Assembly (NCBI GenBank): GCA_009733775.1
Contig: WOGZ01000422.1
Location: forward strand, 1 to 24,539
Direction of reading: 5' to 3'
From: Alectoria sarmentosa
Taxonomy: Eukaryota > Ascomycota > Lecanoromycetes > Lecanorales > Parmeliaceae
DNA length: 24,539 nt
Of this stretch, positions 1-10,620 are shown piece by piece. The notes under the pieces were generated by a model. The model ran no database searches and was not told the origin of the DNA. It was given only the letters and a program-made list of their open reading frames with translations. Within the stretch, counting starts at the first letter, position 1. The number at the start of each line of letters is the position of its first letter. Position numbers and translations under genes: made by a program.

Positions 1-21
1 AAAAAAAAAAAAAAAAAAAAA
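1..21. repeat. Poly(A) tract at the window edge
   Basis: The window opens with 21 consecutive A residues followed by somewhat GC-richer sequence. This could be the tail of a LINE-like element lying to the left, outside the window, or a simple homopolymer. Nothing inside the window decides between them. Confidence 0.6.
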
Positions 22-1045
22 GTTTGATCGGCGTTAAGTCTTAAATCCGTTTCGCCTTCGTTTGTTTTTAAATATCATGAATTTAATTCATGAACCTTGA
101 CTTGTAGATTAAGAAATAACGTTTAATTAACACATTTAATTTTGCGAAAATCGTTTCTTTTGTTTTGGAAATTTGTGATTTCGTTTTTTTATTTTGTTAT
201 TAATTTTTTATTCGTTTTCAATTTGCGCTCGAAGACGCTCTTTAAATTAATTTTTTATGAATTAATTATATTCGTTGTTTTTAGGTATTAAAATAATGAT
301 AATTTTTTTTTTGATTTTTGAAAGCATCGTTTTCAAGCTTATTATTATGATTTTGATTATTTATAACGTTTCTTATAAAAGCCTTTAATGTTTTTTTAAT
401 CGTTTTCGTTTTTCGTGATAAATTTAATATTGCGTTAAGTTTCATATTCGAAAATGAAAAAATCCTTATAATTGCGAAAAGTTTTGACGCATTAAATGAT
501 TTAAATTTAAAAATAAAAATAAAGATAAAGATAAAAATTGTTAAAGCCTTTAATAAAATAAATATAAGTTTGAATTTTTAAATTATTATGAATTTTTAAA
601 CTGTTGAAGTTTTTAATGTATCGATTTTTAAGATTTTCGAAGTCTTTTTTAATGATTGAAATTAAATTTAATAATTTTATCAATGAAGCTCACACGTTTT
701 TCGAAGACATTTATTAATTTAATAAGAATTTTCGATGAAGACATTTTTTCATATTTTTTATACTTCTCGTTCTCTTTTTTAATTTTTAATTTTTTTCGAC
801 GTTTATTATATATTAACGTAATATTTATTAATTCGTTTTGAAAACCTTTATTGAAAACTTTGAATTTATTTGATATGAATTTTCGAACAAATTGTGAGAT
901 AACTTTTTAAATTGAAAATTTGAATTTAATACGTTTTAATTGCGATTTTTGCGAATTTTTTTATAATTTATTTATAATAATAATTGCGTATTTAATTTCA
1001 AAAAATAATTATGTAAAGTATATATTAATATATATAAAAGAATAG
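22..1045. other. AT-rich stretch with no recognisable gene
   Basis: About 1 kb of AT-rich DNA in which I recognise no conserved protein motif in any frame. A short + strand frame (656-841) and an overlapping Lys-rich open stretch on the - strand (about 640-838) both exist. Neither has a recognisable domain, and both are hydrophobic or Lys-rich in the way expected of random AT-rich sequence. Isolated CG dinucleotides persist in a TA-rich background, like the mutated transposons further right, so this is probably decayed repeat sequence. Confidence 0.5.
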
Positions 1046-1220
1046 TGTAGGGCTGAGTTAAAAAACCTTGAATTTGTATGTGCAGTTAATCATAAATTCG
1101 GAATCATTACGCTTTTCGATTAGCGCTCGAATAACGGCGTTTAAGCCTCTCGAGCGCCCTCATCAAAAATTTGTATATATAAATCTTATATCTTTTGTCT
1201 TCTACTCTTTTAAATATGCA
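1046..1220. repeat. GC-richer patch with hairpin and TATA-like motif, possible solo LTR
   Basis: This patch is clearly less AT-rich than its flanks. It contains a perfect 8-bp inverted repeat, GCGCTCGA (1123-1130) and TCGAGCGC (1150-1157), separated by 19 bases. A TATATATAAA-like motif lies 3' of it at about 1172-1186. The patch can be read as starting TGTAGGG (1046) and ending ATGCA (1220), which would fit TG...CA LTR termini, but I find no matching 5-bp duplication and no second copy in the window. The LTR reading is tentative. Confidence 0.3.
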
Positions 1221-2007
1221 ATATTTTTATAATTTTATAAAATGTAAAATATGCTTTGCGCTTTTCAATGATGTAAAAATCATGAAATTCGATTTATTAT
1301 TCATTAAATTAATAAATATTCAAATATCGATATAAAAATCGTATTAGATTTATTCGAAGCGATTAATATTTTTTTTAATTCATCTGTTTATCTGCGAAGA
1401 CGCGTATAATCGTTATATTTTATCAATTTATCAATTCATCATTAATATAAATATATTCAATTTTGATATTTTTCGTTCGCACGTTATTAAATGTTTAAGA
1501 TATATATATTTCTTTTGCCCGTTTTTTGAAGTCTCTGTTGATTTCTTTAAATGATTTTTCGCGAAGTTTATTGCTGTTAACAATCGAGGTCAAAAACGAA
1601 TTCAATAATCATTTATTATTATTCATAAACGCGTAAAAAGATCTTTAAAAAGATCTCGAATAAACTTCTTTTTCTCACAATCGTCGTTTTTTCAAATTAA
1701 TCGATTTTCGTTTTTTCAAAACGCGCCCTTCTTTTCTTTTTCGTTTATGATTTTTTTTTTTTTAATAACGCGTCTTTTACATTTTTGAATAATCAAAAGA
1801 TGTTTCAATCGATATAAAACATTCTTTGTTACGAGATCTATTAATAAATTTCTTTAATATCGATTTCTTTGACAATTTGTTTTTTAATCCTTTTTTGAAA
1901 ATTATTCAATTTATTTAATTTATTTAATTTATTCAATTTTTAATAAGGTTAATAAATTATATTGCGCGTTATTTATACATTATAAAGTTTTTGCGACATG
2001 ATTTCGA
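1221..2007. other. AT-rich DNA upstream of copia family 1, possible remnant 5' LTR
   Basis: No protein-coding signal is recognisable. By position this stretch should contain the 5' LTR of the copia element whose coding region starts near 2.1 kb. I could not find a convincing direct repeat of it downstream of 6.9 kb, so the LTR is either too mutated or lost. Pyrimidine-rich runs (TTTCTTTT, about 1500-1540 and 1730-1765) are visible. Confidence 0.35.
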
Positions 2008-2008
2008 T

Positions 2009-2031
2009 TTTATGAATTAGATTTGCGATCG
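2009..2031 (+). promoter_or_regulatory. Putative mutated primer-binding site of copia family 1
   Basis: The segment TTATGAATTAGATTTGCG lines up with TTATGAGCCCGATTTGTG, the primer-binding site just after the 5' LTR at 21900-22082. The differences are mostly transitions in the direction expected of RIP. It lies about 120 bp before the first readable gag codons, the expected spot for a copia primer-binding site complementary to the anticodon arm of initiator Met-tRNA. The match is short and in AT-rich DNA, so it is only suggestive. Confidence 0.35.
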
Positions 2032-2131
2032 ATATGATGCGGCGTCGTTTATAAATGAGATATTTAAATAATGCTATAATAACGACAAGATTGAAATCGT
2101 TATATTTAAAATAAACGTTTTATAAAATAAC

Positions 2132-3295
2132 GATTTGAATAATAATCAAAATGAGAATAAAGAGCATTATAAAATTAAAATAAATATAAATAATCTCATT
2201 AATCTCAATGAGCGTGATATTAATAACATTTTATACTTTTTAAAATTTGATATTATGATTTTGATCGATGAATATAAGAAATATCGCGTTTATAACATTC
2301 AATATAATAACGTCGCCCCGATGACTTTATAATAAATTATCATTAATCACTCGATAATTTCATTTACGTGTAAAATGCAAAACGCGATCATTATTTATAT
2401 GCTCGCTTTGACGCCTTTAAAAAATAAAAAATCAATTTTTAAACAAATTTATATCATGAATAACATTTAAGAATAATTTATAACACGATATGATTTTTTC
2501 TCGATCGCGTTTTTCGTATTAATATTATTAAACATGATTATTATAATAATATTAAATAATGATTTCATCGAAAAATAATTATCCTTCTCAAAAGCATTAA
2601 TTTTTACATTATTATTTTCAAAACGATGTTTGAAAGATTAAAGATCGATTTAATTATACGAGATTATAAATTATTATATGAAAATTCGTAACATTATGAT
2701 TTACGCATTTATAATCGTTTTATTTTAAATGAAATCGTTATTATTTAAAAAGGCGATATGAATAATTTATTGAACATGTTCGAGACGAGAAACGTTTTGA
2801 TTAAGATTTAAAGTGACGATAAATATAATGTTTTATATTGATATCCCGCTTATATGTTATTGCGTTATTTTTTTATTTTTTTATTTGACGAATAATCATG
2901 ACATAATAACATATTTATTATAAATGTTTCATTTAATAAGAGTTTTTTTATTAATTAAAATAATAATAACAATCTCGTTTTATGAATTAATGATCGAGAA
3001 AATTTAAAGCGAGTCACATTAATTTTTTTTTATAAATTTATGTTTTTATTTTTTTAGGTTTATCAAATTGATTCTTTATAAATATTTTATATAAATTCGT
3101 TTTATTAAATTCAATCGCCTTTTTCATTGCGATAAGTTGTTTTAACATTTCGTTTACGATGCATATGTAATTATTGAAAACGATCGATTTTATTGAATAA
3201 AGTAAAATCAAAAGGTTATTCGAATTGATATTTATTAAATAATTATTAATATTTAAGTCGATGAAGTTATTATCGCTAGAAGCAATGGTTTTTGA
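2132..3295 (+). pseudogene. gag: Copia family 1 gag region, degraded
   Basis: This lies 5' of the protease and occupies the position of the capsid-like Gag of copia elements. The clearest surviving part is an open stretch at about 2132-2332, in the same frame as the downstream protease. It is rich in Asn, Glu and Lys, with a segment LNERDINNILYFLKFD that looks like ordinary coding sequence. After 2333 the frame is broken repeatedly, and I cannot identify the CCHC zinc knuckle. The apparent ORF start is a TTG inside the reading frame, so it is not a credible start codon; the original ATG is probably lost. The gag call rests on position and frame continuity, not on a domain match. Confidence 0.5.
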
Positions 3296-3449
3296 TGTGA
3301 TATTAATTGATTGATTCTTTCTTACGAAATTAGCTATCTATATAGACTTGCCAAGCCATAAGCTTGGCGAGGTACATTCATGGCAGGTGCAATTACTAGG
3401 CGAGGTAAGTACCTCGGCAAGGTAAGTGCTCCTTGCCGATCCCGTAACA
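3296..3449 (-). repeat. Little-mutated 154-bp solo LTR with nested hairpins
   Basis: A GC-rich island interrupts the AT-rich copia element. On the - strand it runs from TGTTACGGGATCGGCAAGG to AATATCACA, giving TG...CA termini. A TATATAG box (about 3336-3342) lies in the second half, as expected of an LTR promoter. Three inverted repeats are perfect or nearly so: GCCAAGC/GCTTGGC, CGAGGTA/TACCTCG and GGCAAGG/CCTTGCC. The flanking 5-mers (tttga on the left, gttat on the right) do not match, so the target duplication has eroded or the ends are a few bases off. The family cannot be told from 154 bp. The low mutation load suggests insertion after the surrounding copia was RIPped. Confidence 0.6.
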
Positions 3450-3529
3450 GTTATTATAAAAATCTCAATTTTATCGAATCTTTTGACAATTAAAGGAAAA
3501 TCTTGATTATTTTCACGATTAAAATAAAT

Positions 3530-3787
3530 AATTCATTATTTTCGCGTTAAATAATGAATTTTGCTTATTTTCAACATTTCACGTTTAATAAAAATTGTTT
3601 TATGCAATATCGCGTTCTCGATTTCAAATTGAACGATGTTCGCTTTATTAAGAATATTAAAAGCTCTCATATTTTCATTAACATCAATAAAATACGCATT
3701 AACATCGTCATTAATAATCAAAAAAAAGAGTTTATTTTCACGAATGTTCTTTTTGTCTTAAATCTATCTTTAAATTTAATCTTTTAA
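3530..3787 (+). pseudogene. Copia family 1 retroviral-type aspartic protease region
   Basis: Copia proteases cleave the Gag-Pol polyprotein. The frame is open from 3554 to 3787. Just upstream an in-frame TAA is followed by IMNFA, at the position of the Trp-(I/M)-(D/N)-Ser-(G/A) active-site box. Asp has become Asn and Ser has become Phe, both explained by RIP transitions. At the C-terminal end TNVLFVLNLSLNLIF matches the highly typical copia motif N-V-L-Y-x-P-x-L-x-x-N-L-(I/L)-S that ends the protease domain. The active-site Asp is missing, so it would be inactive. The frame continues into the integrase region through stops. Confidence 0.8.
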
Positions 3788-4129
3788 AAATAATTAATAC
3801 GTAATAACATCTTAATAAAATTTATGCAAAATGATATCGAGTTTAACAATCGTGATATCATTGCTTAATTGTAAAACAATAATCTTTATTATTTATATTT
3901 ATGAAAACTTAATTAAACTTTAATTACTTTTAAACAATCGTTAATGTTTATATTTATATCTAAATAACATAATATCAAATTCGTTATATTTTATATCATT
4001 TTTAAACATAAAAAACATTTCAATTTAATAAATAACGTTATTTCTTCATCAACTTATTTCGATTTTTTCTTTTCGAATTTAAATCATAATGTTATTATCA
4101 CGTTTCGCAAAATCAATGATTAAATTCTC

Positions 4130-4735
4130 GATTTATAATATGCTCGCATAAATCATTTGAAATATTAAAACGTTTATAAATTAATTAAATTGTTCAAAGA
4201 CATCGATTTAATTAAAGCGATTATTAATAAAAAGTTTTATATTTTTTGCGCAATCAAAAAAACGTAAAAAACGTCACATAAATCTTATATTCGTTTTGAA
4301 AAAAGGTTTTTAAATTTAATTTATAACGATATTTACGATTTTATTATTTTTCACGATCGTTTTGACGATAAATATTTTATTATTTTCATTAATAATTAAA
4401 ATAAACATTTTGAAATTGAAATTATCGAGTATAAAAACGAAATCTTTTTTGTCTTTAAGCGTTATCAAATTAAAAATTAATATAAAAATGTTATTATTAA
4501 ACGTTTTCGAATTGATTATAATGATGAATACGAAAATTTTAATTTTAATATTTATCGTGTTAATCATGACATTACGTGAAAATTTATTCATTTTAAAAAT
4601 TTCAAATAAAATGAAATCATTAAACGATTTAATTAAACGCTTTTCAACATTATTAACATTATTATTAAAAATATTAACCTTGATTAAGAATATTGATCAA
4701 AATTTATATTAATCGTTAATTATCTTTATAATCGA
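4130..4735 (+). pseudogene. Copia family 1 integrase (pre-integrase and catalytic core), broken
   Basis: Integrase inserts the cDNA copy. The GAG-pre-integrase zinc-binding part is readable at about 4135-4260 (YARINH... and YIFCAIKKT, with Cys and His partly turned to Tyr). The rve catalytic core follows: LIYNDIYDF (first catalytic Asp, codon 4328-4330), YFIIFINN, then KRFRIDYNDEYENF, equivalent to the R-x-D-N-G-G-E-Y box (second Asp, codon 4514-4516). The third motif, normally P-E-Q-N-G-x-x-E-R, reads FK*NEIIKR; the catalytic Glu has become Lys (codon 4604-4606). NRTL then reads N*TL. Several TAA stops interrupt it. Two longer open frames in this stretch, one on each strand, are only shadows of this gene. 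Confidence 0.88.
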
Positions 4736-5320
4736 AATTTTATACGCTCGCGCAAACTCACTTCGTATCAAATTTATATAAATTATAAATCTTATTTAAA
4801 TCACATACGTCGCATTAAGATTTTAAACTTTGTTATTTTGCGCAAATTTGTTATTAATTGAAAAAAAAATCAAAAACGCGCTATAAAGGAAGTTCTCATT
4901 AATTATAAAAACGATTATATTTATTATATGCTGTTATCAAATGATAACATTATTCGATCTTTCAAAATCGTTTAAGATTTAAAAAAGAATGATTCTTTAT
5001 CTGATTTATAATTATCAATTAATTTAATTATAAAAAGAAATTCGTCGTTTATAACGTCTTTCGTCGTTAAATATTAATTATTTATAAACGAAATGAACGT
5101 TAATAAACTTATTCAATCGTTTAAATTTAAGCCCTTTATTATTAAACTCTCAAATTTCTTTAAAATTAACGCATCAATTCTCAATTCGTCGTCGTTATCA
5201 ATTTTCACTCTTCAAAACGATAAATCAAATAATGCATCATTTTATTCAAATCATCCTTATCTCATATCGCGCGATCTTTCGCTAGATCTTATTCAATTTT
5301 ATATGATAATTGTTTAAATT
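4736..5320 (+). pseudogene. Copia family 1 integrase C-terminus and Ser-rich linker to RT
   Basis: This continues the integrase frame. The first part (about 4740-4960) keeps signs of the region that follows the core in copia integrases: NHIRRIKILNFVIL, then ALKEVLI-type and YKNDYIYYMLL segments, which fit the 'G-Y-(x)n-Y-R' part. From 5093 to 5317 the frame is fully open and Ser-rich (SILNSSSLSIFTLQNDKS), typical of the poorly conserved, disordered linker before the RT domain. It is thus a true surviving piece of the polyprotein frame, not a separate small gene. Confidence 0.7.
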
Positions 5321-5324
5321 GTTA

Positions 5325-6095
5325 ACGCAATGAAATCGTATGAGTCAAAAATTTATAAAAAAGTTATTATTAATAATTTATATCGAAAATAATGAAAAAA
5401 TAACATAATCGACGAGAATAATTTTTTATTGAAAAATGAAATTTGAAAATTTATCGATTTATTCAAAGGGCGCATTATTTTTTGTGATAAATAAATTTAT
5501 ATTATCAAATGCGAAGCTCGCGATGAAGTCACTCGCTTTAAAATTCGTTAAATAATTTATAACTTCGAATAATGAAAAGGCTTAAATTTCAATGAAATTT
5601 TCGTTTTAATAATTAAATTTATGTTTTATAAAATGATTTTCGTTTTAATCGTCGTCGAGAATTAAAATTTAAAATAAATAAACGTTAAAATCGTTTTTTT
5701 TTATAATAACGTTGAGAAAAAGATTTACATAAAATAATTCATTAAATATATTTTTAAAAAAATATTTTAATAAGGTTTGCAAGCTCAATAAAACCTTTTA
5801 TAATTTAAAATAATCTTTTCAAATTTGATATAATATCTTTATCGAATACATAAAAGAAATCGATCTCGTTTTCATTAATGTTAATTTTAACGTCTTTATT
5901 AATTCAAGCATTAATGTTATCGTCGCTTTTTATATAAATGATATTTTTATTATTAATTCATTTCGATTTGAAATTTAACGAATAAAAGATGTTTTTAATG
6001 TTAAATTCAAAATGAGCGACTTCGATTTTTGCAATTATTATTTAAAAATGACAATAATTCGCGATCATGTTAATCGAATTTTATGATTAAAATAA
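5325..6095 (+). pseudogene. Copia family 1 reverse transcriptase (RVT_2), broken
   Basis: This is the RNA-templated DNA polymerase of the element. The RVT_2 start is recognisable: GRIIFCDK*IY (typically G-x-K-W-V-Y-K), then EARDEVTRFKIR*IIYNFE**KGLNFNEIF, matching the K-A-R-(W/L)-V-x-(R/K)-G-F-x-Q-x-x-G-(I/L)-(D/N)-(Y/F)-x-E-T-F block with TAA at Gln and Trp codons. KQ-INVKIVFFYNNVEKKIYIK corresponds to Q-M-D-V-K-T-A-F-L-x-G-x-(L/V)-x-E-x-(I/V)-Y-(M/V). After a frameshift near 5755-5765, KLNKTFYNLK*S matches K-L-x-K-(A/S)-L-Y-G-L-K-Q-S. The catalytic Y-V-D-D box reads FYINDIFI (YIND at 5931-5942), losing the first Asp. RIKDVFNVKFKMSD and YYLKM follow in order. Confidence 0.93.
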
Positions 6096-6379
6096 TTCGT
6101 TTACATTGAGCGCTTTTTTTATGTTTATAAAATATAAAATATGAAAAATTAAAATAAAGTTTATTTTAATAAAGATCAATTTGCGATTAACATTTATCGA
6201 AAAAAAATACACAATTTTTAAAAAACTTCTTCAATTTTATTAATCGATTATTGAATTTTTTATATACGTTATATTCGATATTAGATTTAACATTATCTTC
6301 GTTATTTTAATAATTTTTTAATACGTTTTCAATTTTATCGAAATTTATTATGTCGTTATCAAGCGTATTTTTCGTTATT

Positions 6380-6900
6380 TAAAAAAGATTATTAATTAAC
6401 ACCTCATTTATAAAGATACGTTTCAAAAATTTATCGATTATATTAATTTCGATTGAGTTGACGATCACGATATTCGCAAATCAATTTCAAATTACATATT
6501 TAATTTGAAAAATAAAATTATTAATTGATCATTTAAACGATAATTTACGATCGTATTGTTTATTTATGAGATTAAATATATCGATTAAACGCAAATCGTC
6601 AAAAAAATCATTTGATTAAAAGGTTTTTTGAGTTAAATTCGTTTCAATGAAACGTTTTAAACGATTATTATTTATAATAATAATCAAAACGCAATTGCGC
6701 TCGTTAAAAACTCTTAACATTATAATTATATTAAATATATCGATATTCAACATTATTGAATACGCGATTAAATCGTTGATGATAATATTGATTTACAATA
6801 CGTTGTTATCGATAAGTAAATCGTCGACGATCTTATTAAAGTTCTTTATAAAAACAAATTCGAGTTTTTTCGTAAATTTATTAATTTCGAATCACGCTTA
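6380..6900 (+). pseudogene. Copia family 1 RNase H, broken
   Basis: RNase H removes the RNA strand during cDNA synthesis. This stretch reads in the 1 mod 3 frame. FD*VDDHDIRKSISNYIF corresponds to the D-A-D-W-A-x-D-x-x-x-R-(K/R)-S-x-S-G-Y box with Trp as a stop. IN*SFKR*FTIVL matches I-S-W-x-S-K-(R/K)-Q-x-x-V-(A/T)-L-S. NNNQNAIALVKNS is the D-N-Q-(S/N)-A-I-A-L box with Asp as Asn. YIKYIDIQHY*IRD matches R-x-K-H-I-D-I-x-x-H-(F/W)-I-R. The end, VDDLIKVLYKNKFEFFR, fits A-D-x-L-T-K-x-L. The longer open frame at 6647-6940 is an out-of-frame shadow. Confidence 0.88.
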
Positions 6901-7015
6901 TAAGATAAATGAAGTTAAAACATCGTTTAAAAGTGAATGAATTATTTCATTTTTCATTTTTATAAGAGCTTTTTCGTTTGATTGATCTTTATATTATGAA
7001 TAATCGATCGAATTT

Positions 7016-7776
7016 ACTCGCAAAACCTTAAATATCAATCTTAACGTGTTATACGTAAAGATTTTTATCTATCAAAACTCAATTTGGAATTGATTTGTCG
7101 CTATTGTAATTATAGTTATAAATTTTATGAGCATTTATTTAAAAGGTCTATATTTACATTCGATTCAAATTTGAAAATTGCGTTATTATCAGAAAGGTCG
7201 CTGTCGTCAAATCGCTTTCGATTACACATTAAATTTTCATTATGATTATCAAGTTTATTTTTTTAAGCGTTATTATAATTATCACATGCATACTTTTAAA
7301 CGCTATGCGTTATCACATGTATGCTTTTAAATCATTAATGTCGTCATCATCATCATCATCATCATCATCGTAATACATCGATCGCAATTTACATACACGC
7401 TATCAAATCATTACTATCAAATATCAATCTTTTGAAACGACCCTCATAAACCTTGCAGTCGATTGTATACATGCATATACAATTCGAAATATTTCGTTTA
7501 ATCGGAATATTTACTTTCACATATATTTATCGATTATGTATCGCTCGATTTTTGATGTGCACCAAATGAATTGAAAATAAATTTGTCAGAAAACGGTTTT
7601 TCGTCAAAAAGTGGAATTTTTTTTTCTATATAACACCGTGACGGATATGTTCAAAAGGACATAGTCAAAAAAAAAAAAAAAAAAAAAATCCGATTTCGTA
7701 TTTTTTCACTGTTCCTACCCAGTTTTGAACATCGCGAATTTAAAATCTCGTATTTGATATCTGAATCATTATGGGG
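7016..7776. repeat. Left arm of a long inverted repeat
   Basis: Read 5' to 3' this segment is collinear over its whole length with the reverse complement of about 11540-12276. Anchor matches include TCGCAAAACC near the outer end, AATATTTCG and ATATATTTATCGATTAT in the middle, CTATATAACA followed by GACGGATATGT and AAAAGGACATA, and TTTTGAACAT near the inner end. It contains a (TCA)n tract (7344-7369) and a 22-base A run (7667-7688) with no counterpart in the other arm. It begins about 115 bp after the end of copia family 1 RNase H. It is either a 3'-terminal repeat of that element or an end of a separate element. Confidence 0.75.
7344..7369 (+). repeat. (TCA)n microsatellite
   Basis: An uninterrupted TCA trinucleotide run of about 8.7 units lies inside the left inverted-repeat arm. 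The right arm has only scattered ATGATG steps at the equivalent place, so the run expanded after the arms diverged. Confidence 0.9.
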
Positions 7777-8760
7777 CGTTTTCGATTACTTTTTCGAATT
7801 TTTCGACTTTCACTCTTTCTATCCGACGTTCAAATCATATAACACCTCGAATGAAGAGGTGAAAAGAATAATTTAAACACTTTGATTTTCGAATTACAAT
7901 ACGATCATATGAAAATGTTGAAATGTGTTAATTATCTGAAATATGAAAAATTTGTCGAGATAAGAAAGATTTATCGAGACTTGACACATTTTGTATCTAA
8001 ATGCTCTATTGCGATTACTTAATCAATCAAGTGTTTCATCTACTTTTAACACGAATTAATAATAAGCGAATTAATTATTTCATAATAACTATAATATTAT
8101 AATTAATAAAATGATATAAAATCGATCAACGAAGGTATTTTTATTTATGAAACAAATCGATTACACATAATATATAAGACATTTTTAAATTTAAGATTTC
8201 GTGATATCGATTTCAATTTCAAAATCGAGATATCAATTTTAATATATTAAAAGCAATATAATATATAAATGTTTAAAAATAAAATTTGATCAACGACGAA
8301 AAACGAATTCGAAAATTCTCGAATCGAAAATTTATTATAACGCTTTTTTCACGAAAAAATAAAAACGAAAAATAATATATTATGATTACTAAAAAAATTG
8401 CAATTATGTTTTCATTATATGATTAATTTCATTTTTTATTATATATAAATTAAATGTTTAATCGCGTAAGCGATTTAAAATGAATTTCGTTTAATATAAT
8501 TTTTTTTAAATGATATAAGGATTTTCGAGATACGAATAATGAATATATTAATCACGTTTATAATTATATGCTTTTATTAAATTTTTAAAAACATTAATCG
8601 ATATTAATGATAAATCTTATATTAAATCGCGATTTAAATGATTTAAAAGAATTATTTGACGCATTAATTTGATAAATTTAAAAAATAATAATATTCGAAT
8701 ATCGCTTGAAATTATTATCGTTTTTTCATTCGAAAATAAATTTATATAAATCGTTTATTA
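7777..8760. other. AT-rich sequence inside the inverted repeat, with a possible solo LTR
   Basis: No gene is recognisable. The part from about 7850 to 8060 is less AT-rich than the rest. A segment from TGTTGAAATG (7916) to CTTTTAACA (8051) has LTR-like TGTTGA...AACA ends and is 136 bp long, close in size to the 125-bp LTR-like repeats at 11131 and 18915. No 5-bp duplication flanks it, and I see no other copy, so it is only a candidate. Confidence 0.3.
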
Positions 8761-8965
8761 TATTTATACGAGCGATATAAGAGTGTTAAATATTTTAAAT
8801 CGATATTTGAAGATTTGTGGGGCGAGCCCGCGAAGATCATGAAAATGGGTAAAAAAGAATCGATGTGTTTGATTCGGTTTTAGGGGGGGATTATTATCAA
8901 ACGTGTATGAAATAATGAGAATGTTGATCTTAAAAACATTAAAAGAAAAATACTCGAACAATTTA
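8761..8965. other. Small GC-richer island with an open - strand frame, function unknown
   Basis: Within very AT-rich DNA, 8815-8892 contains GGGGCGAGCCCGCGAAG and a GGGGGGG run. A 65-codon frame is open on the - strand (8961 down to 8764), reading FFFTHFHDLRGLAPQIFKYR through the island. I do not recognise the peptide, no start signal or neighbour supports it, and it could be chance. The island is notable because C and G have been kept here while the flanks have lost them. Confidence 0.3.
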
Positions 8966-10290
8966 TTTAAGAAAATATAATAATCGATATAATCATCGAT
9001 GATTAAATGTTTAACGACATCGAAATTAAATGATTTTCTTTCGTATTATGCGTATTCTATTTTTTATAAAAGTTAAATGAAAATATAATAATGATTTTCT
9101 TTCAATATCATCAACTTATTGTTTTCGATATTTTAATTATGATGAAATGATTTATAAATTCGATTTCTTATAAATTTCATTAATAAAATTATTTCATCGC
9201 GGTTATCTATAATTAAATCAAATAAAACAAATTTTCAAATTAATCGTAATGAAAATATCAATTATAAAAATCGTTACATTTTATGTATTATAATTTTTTT
9301 AATATAAATAATGCTCATTATAAACAAAATGATTATTAAATTAAAATGATTACGATTCGCTCATAACAAAAGCGCAAAAAACAAAGAGAAAAGAATAATG
9401 TTGAGAATTAACGACATTTAAAGCGTTTCTTTTAATAATCAATAACGCCCTTTCAAAAGTTACAAACGTTTTTGAAAATCAATGTCGCTTTTTCGAGCGT
9501 TGAAACGTTATCAATATTCGCGTCATTTTCGTCAATAATTCGCATCATTCTCATTTTCATTCGAGATAAAACAAAACGATCAAAGCGATTCGAAACATAT
9601 CGCAATTAATCGTGATATGTCGATATTGTTTTGCGATCGTGATCACGTGATCGTTATTTTTAAAACATTATTGACTTCTTTGCATAAGACACGTTAAAAT
9701 AATAAACGACATATTTTCATTTTATAAATCGTTTCATTTAAAACTCGATAATGATAATTATATTTAATGATTTAATTATGAAATATTCGTAATGAAAATC
9801 AAAAAATCAAAAATAAAGATTTAAATTAATAATTAATTAAAGAAAAATCACTTTTTATTTCGCGTGTTTAACACATCAAAATCAAAATGCAAAAAAAAAA
9901 ATCTTTTATTTCGAAAATTAAAAAGAAAAAAGTTTTTATTATAAAATAATTTAATAATAATAATATTATATTTGAGCGTTTTAAACGAGCGAAATAAGAT
10001 TATTAATCTCGCTCTCGATTTCAAAATTTTATTACTCTTTTTTTAAAAAATTTTAATTATTAAAATGATTAATATAATTCGAATAACGTATTTTTTATAA
10101 ATTCGTTATAATTTATAAAGTTAAATAATTTTTTTCTAAAATAACATTTTTATGCTTTTATATTTTCTTCAAAATTTATTAAATTTATCATTTTTTTAAA
10201 CATCGTCGAATATTTTTCCGATTGCGACGCAGAAACTTTTTATAAACGAAAATTTAAATTATATTAAATCAATTTCAAAATTCAACGAAA
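8966..10290. other. AT-rich stretch with no recognisable gene
   Basis: I see no conserved domain in any frame. A palindrome GATCACGTGATC (9641-9652), containing the E-box CACGTG, stands out. The same CACGTGA motif is repeated in the LTR-like repeat at 11131-11255. Otherwise this looks like deeply decayed repeat DNA. Confidence 0.5.
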
Positions 10291-10296
10291 TTTTCT

Positions 10297-10620
10297 TTAT
10301 ATTTCTAAAATCTTATAAACTTTTAAACCTTTTTTGAATAACGATAATGATAACGATAATAATAACAATTTTATTTTAAACTTTTGCGTTGATTTCATTT
10401 TTATTTCGAAATAATTAATTTTCGAATTATTATCAAAATTTATTATTAATGAAAAAATTTTCGATTTCAAAGCGCGTTTTATTTCTTCAACATCGTTTAT
10501 TTTAATCATTTTTAAAAGTTTTATTACGCAAATTTCATTATTTTTAAATTTTGTTTCATTATAAATTATTTTTTTAAACATAAATTTAAGCGAAAATTTA
10601 AATTTAAATTTTAAAAGTTT
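10297..10620 (-). pseudogene. Unidentified open stretch, possible transposon protein remnant
   Basis: A - strand frame is open for 94 codons from an ATG at 10581, and in fact from further upstream (about 10645). It encodes a Lys/Ile-rich peptide with a credible mixed composition (INDVEEIKRALKSKIFSLI, then SLSLSLFKKGLKVYKILEI). I recognise no domain. It lies inside the inverted-repeat segment, about 0.5 kb from an LTR-like repeat in the same orientation. That would suit a degraded retrotransposon protein, but this is inference. Confidence 0.3.

Larger units (their letters stand above)
2009..6900 (+). mobile_element. Ty1/copia LTR retrotransposon, family 1, RIP-degraded
   Basis: This is a full coding complement of a Ty1/copia element in the diagnostic order gag, protease, integrase, reverse transcriptase, RNase H, all on the + strand. 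Protease, integrase, the integrase-RT linker and the first half of RT share one frame (codon starts at positions equal to 2 mod 3). The frame shifts near 5755-5765, within an A-rich run, and again between about 6100 and 6430. In-frame stops occur throughout, mainly TAA and TGA where Gln, Trp or Arg is expected. A foreign 154-bp LTR sits between gag and protease. Neither flanking LTR could be defined. The element is certainly dead; the copia assignment is secure from integrase, RT and RNase H motifs. Confidence 0.9.

Noticed and set aside
4316..4712. Longer open frames on both strands over the family 1 integrase
   Set aside because: The true integrase is in another + strand frame with stops; these frames are shadows in AT-rich DNA.
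6647..6940. 97-codon + strand frame
   Set aside because: Out of frame with the RNase H motifs that occupy the same DNA.
2009..7047. TGTTATACGT at 7047 as the start of the 3' LTR of copia family 1
   Set aside because: No direct copy of the following sequence was found upstream of 2009, so an LTR pair could not be supported.
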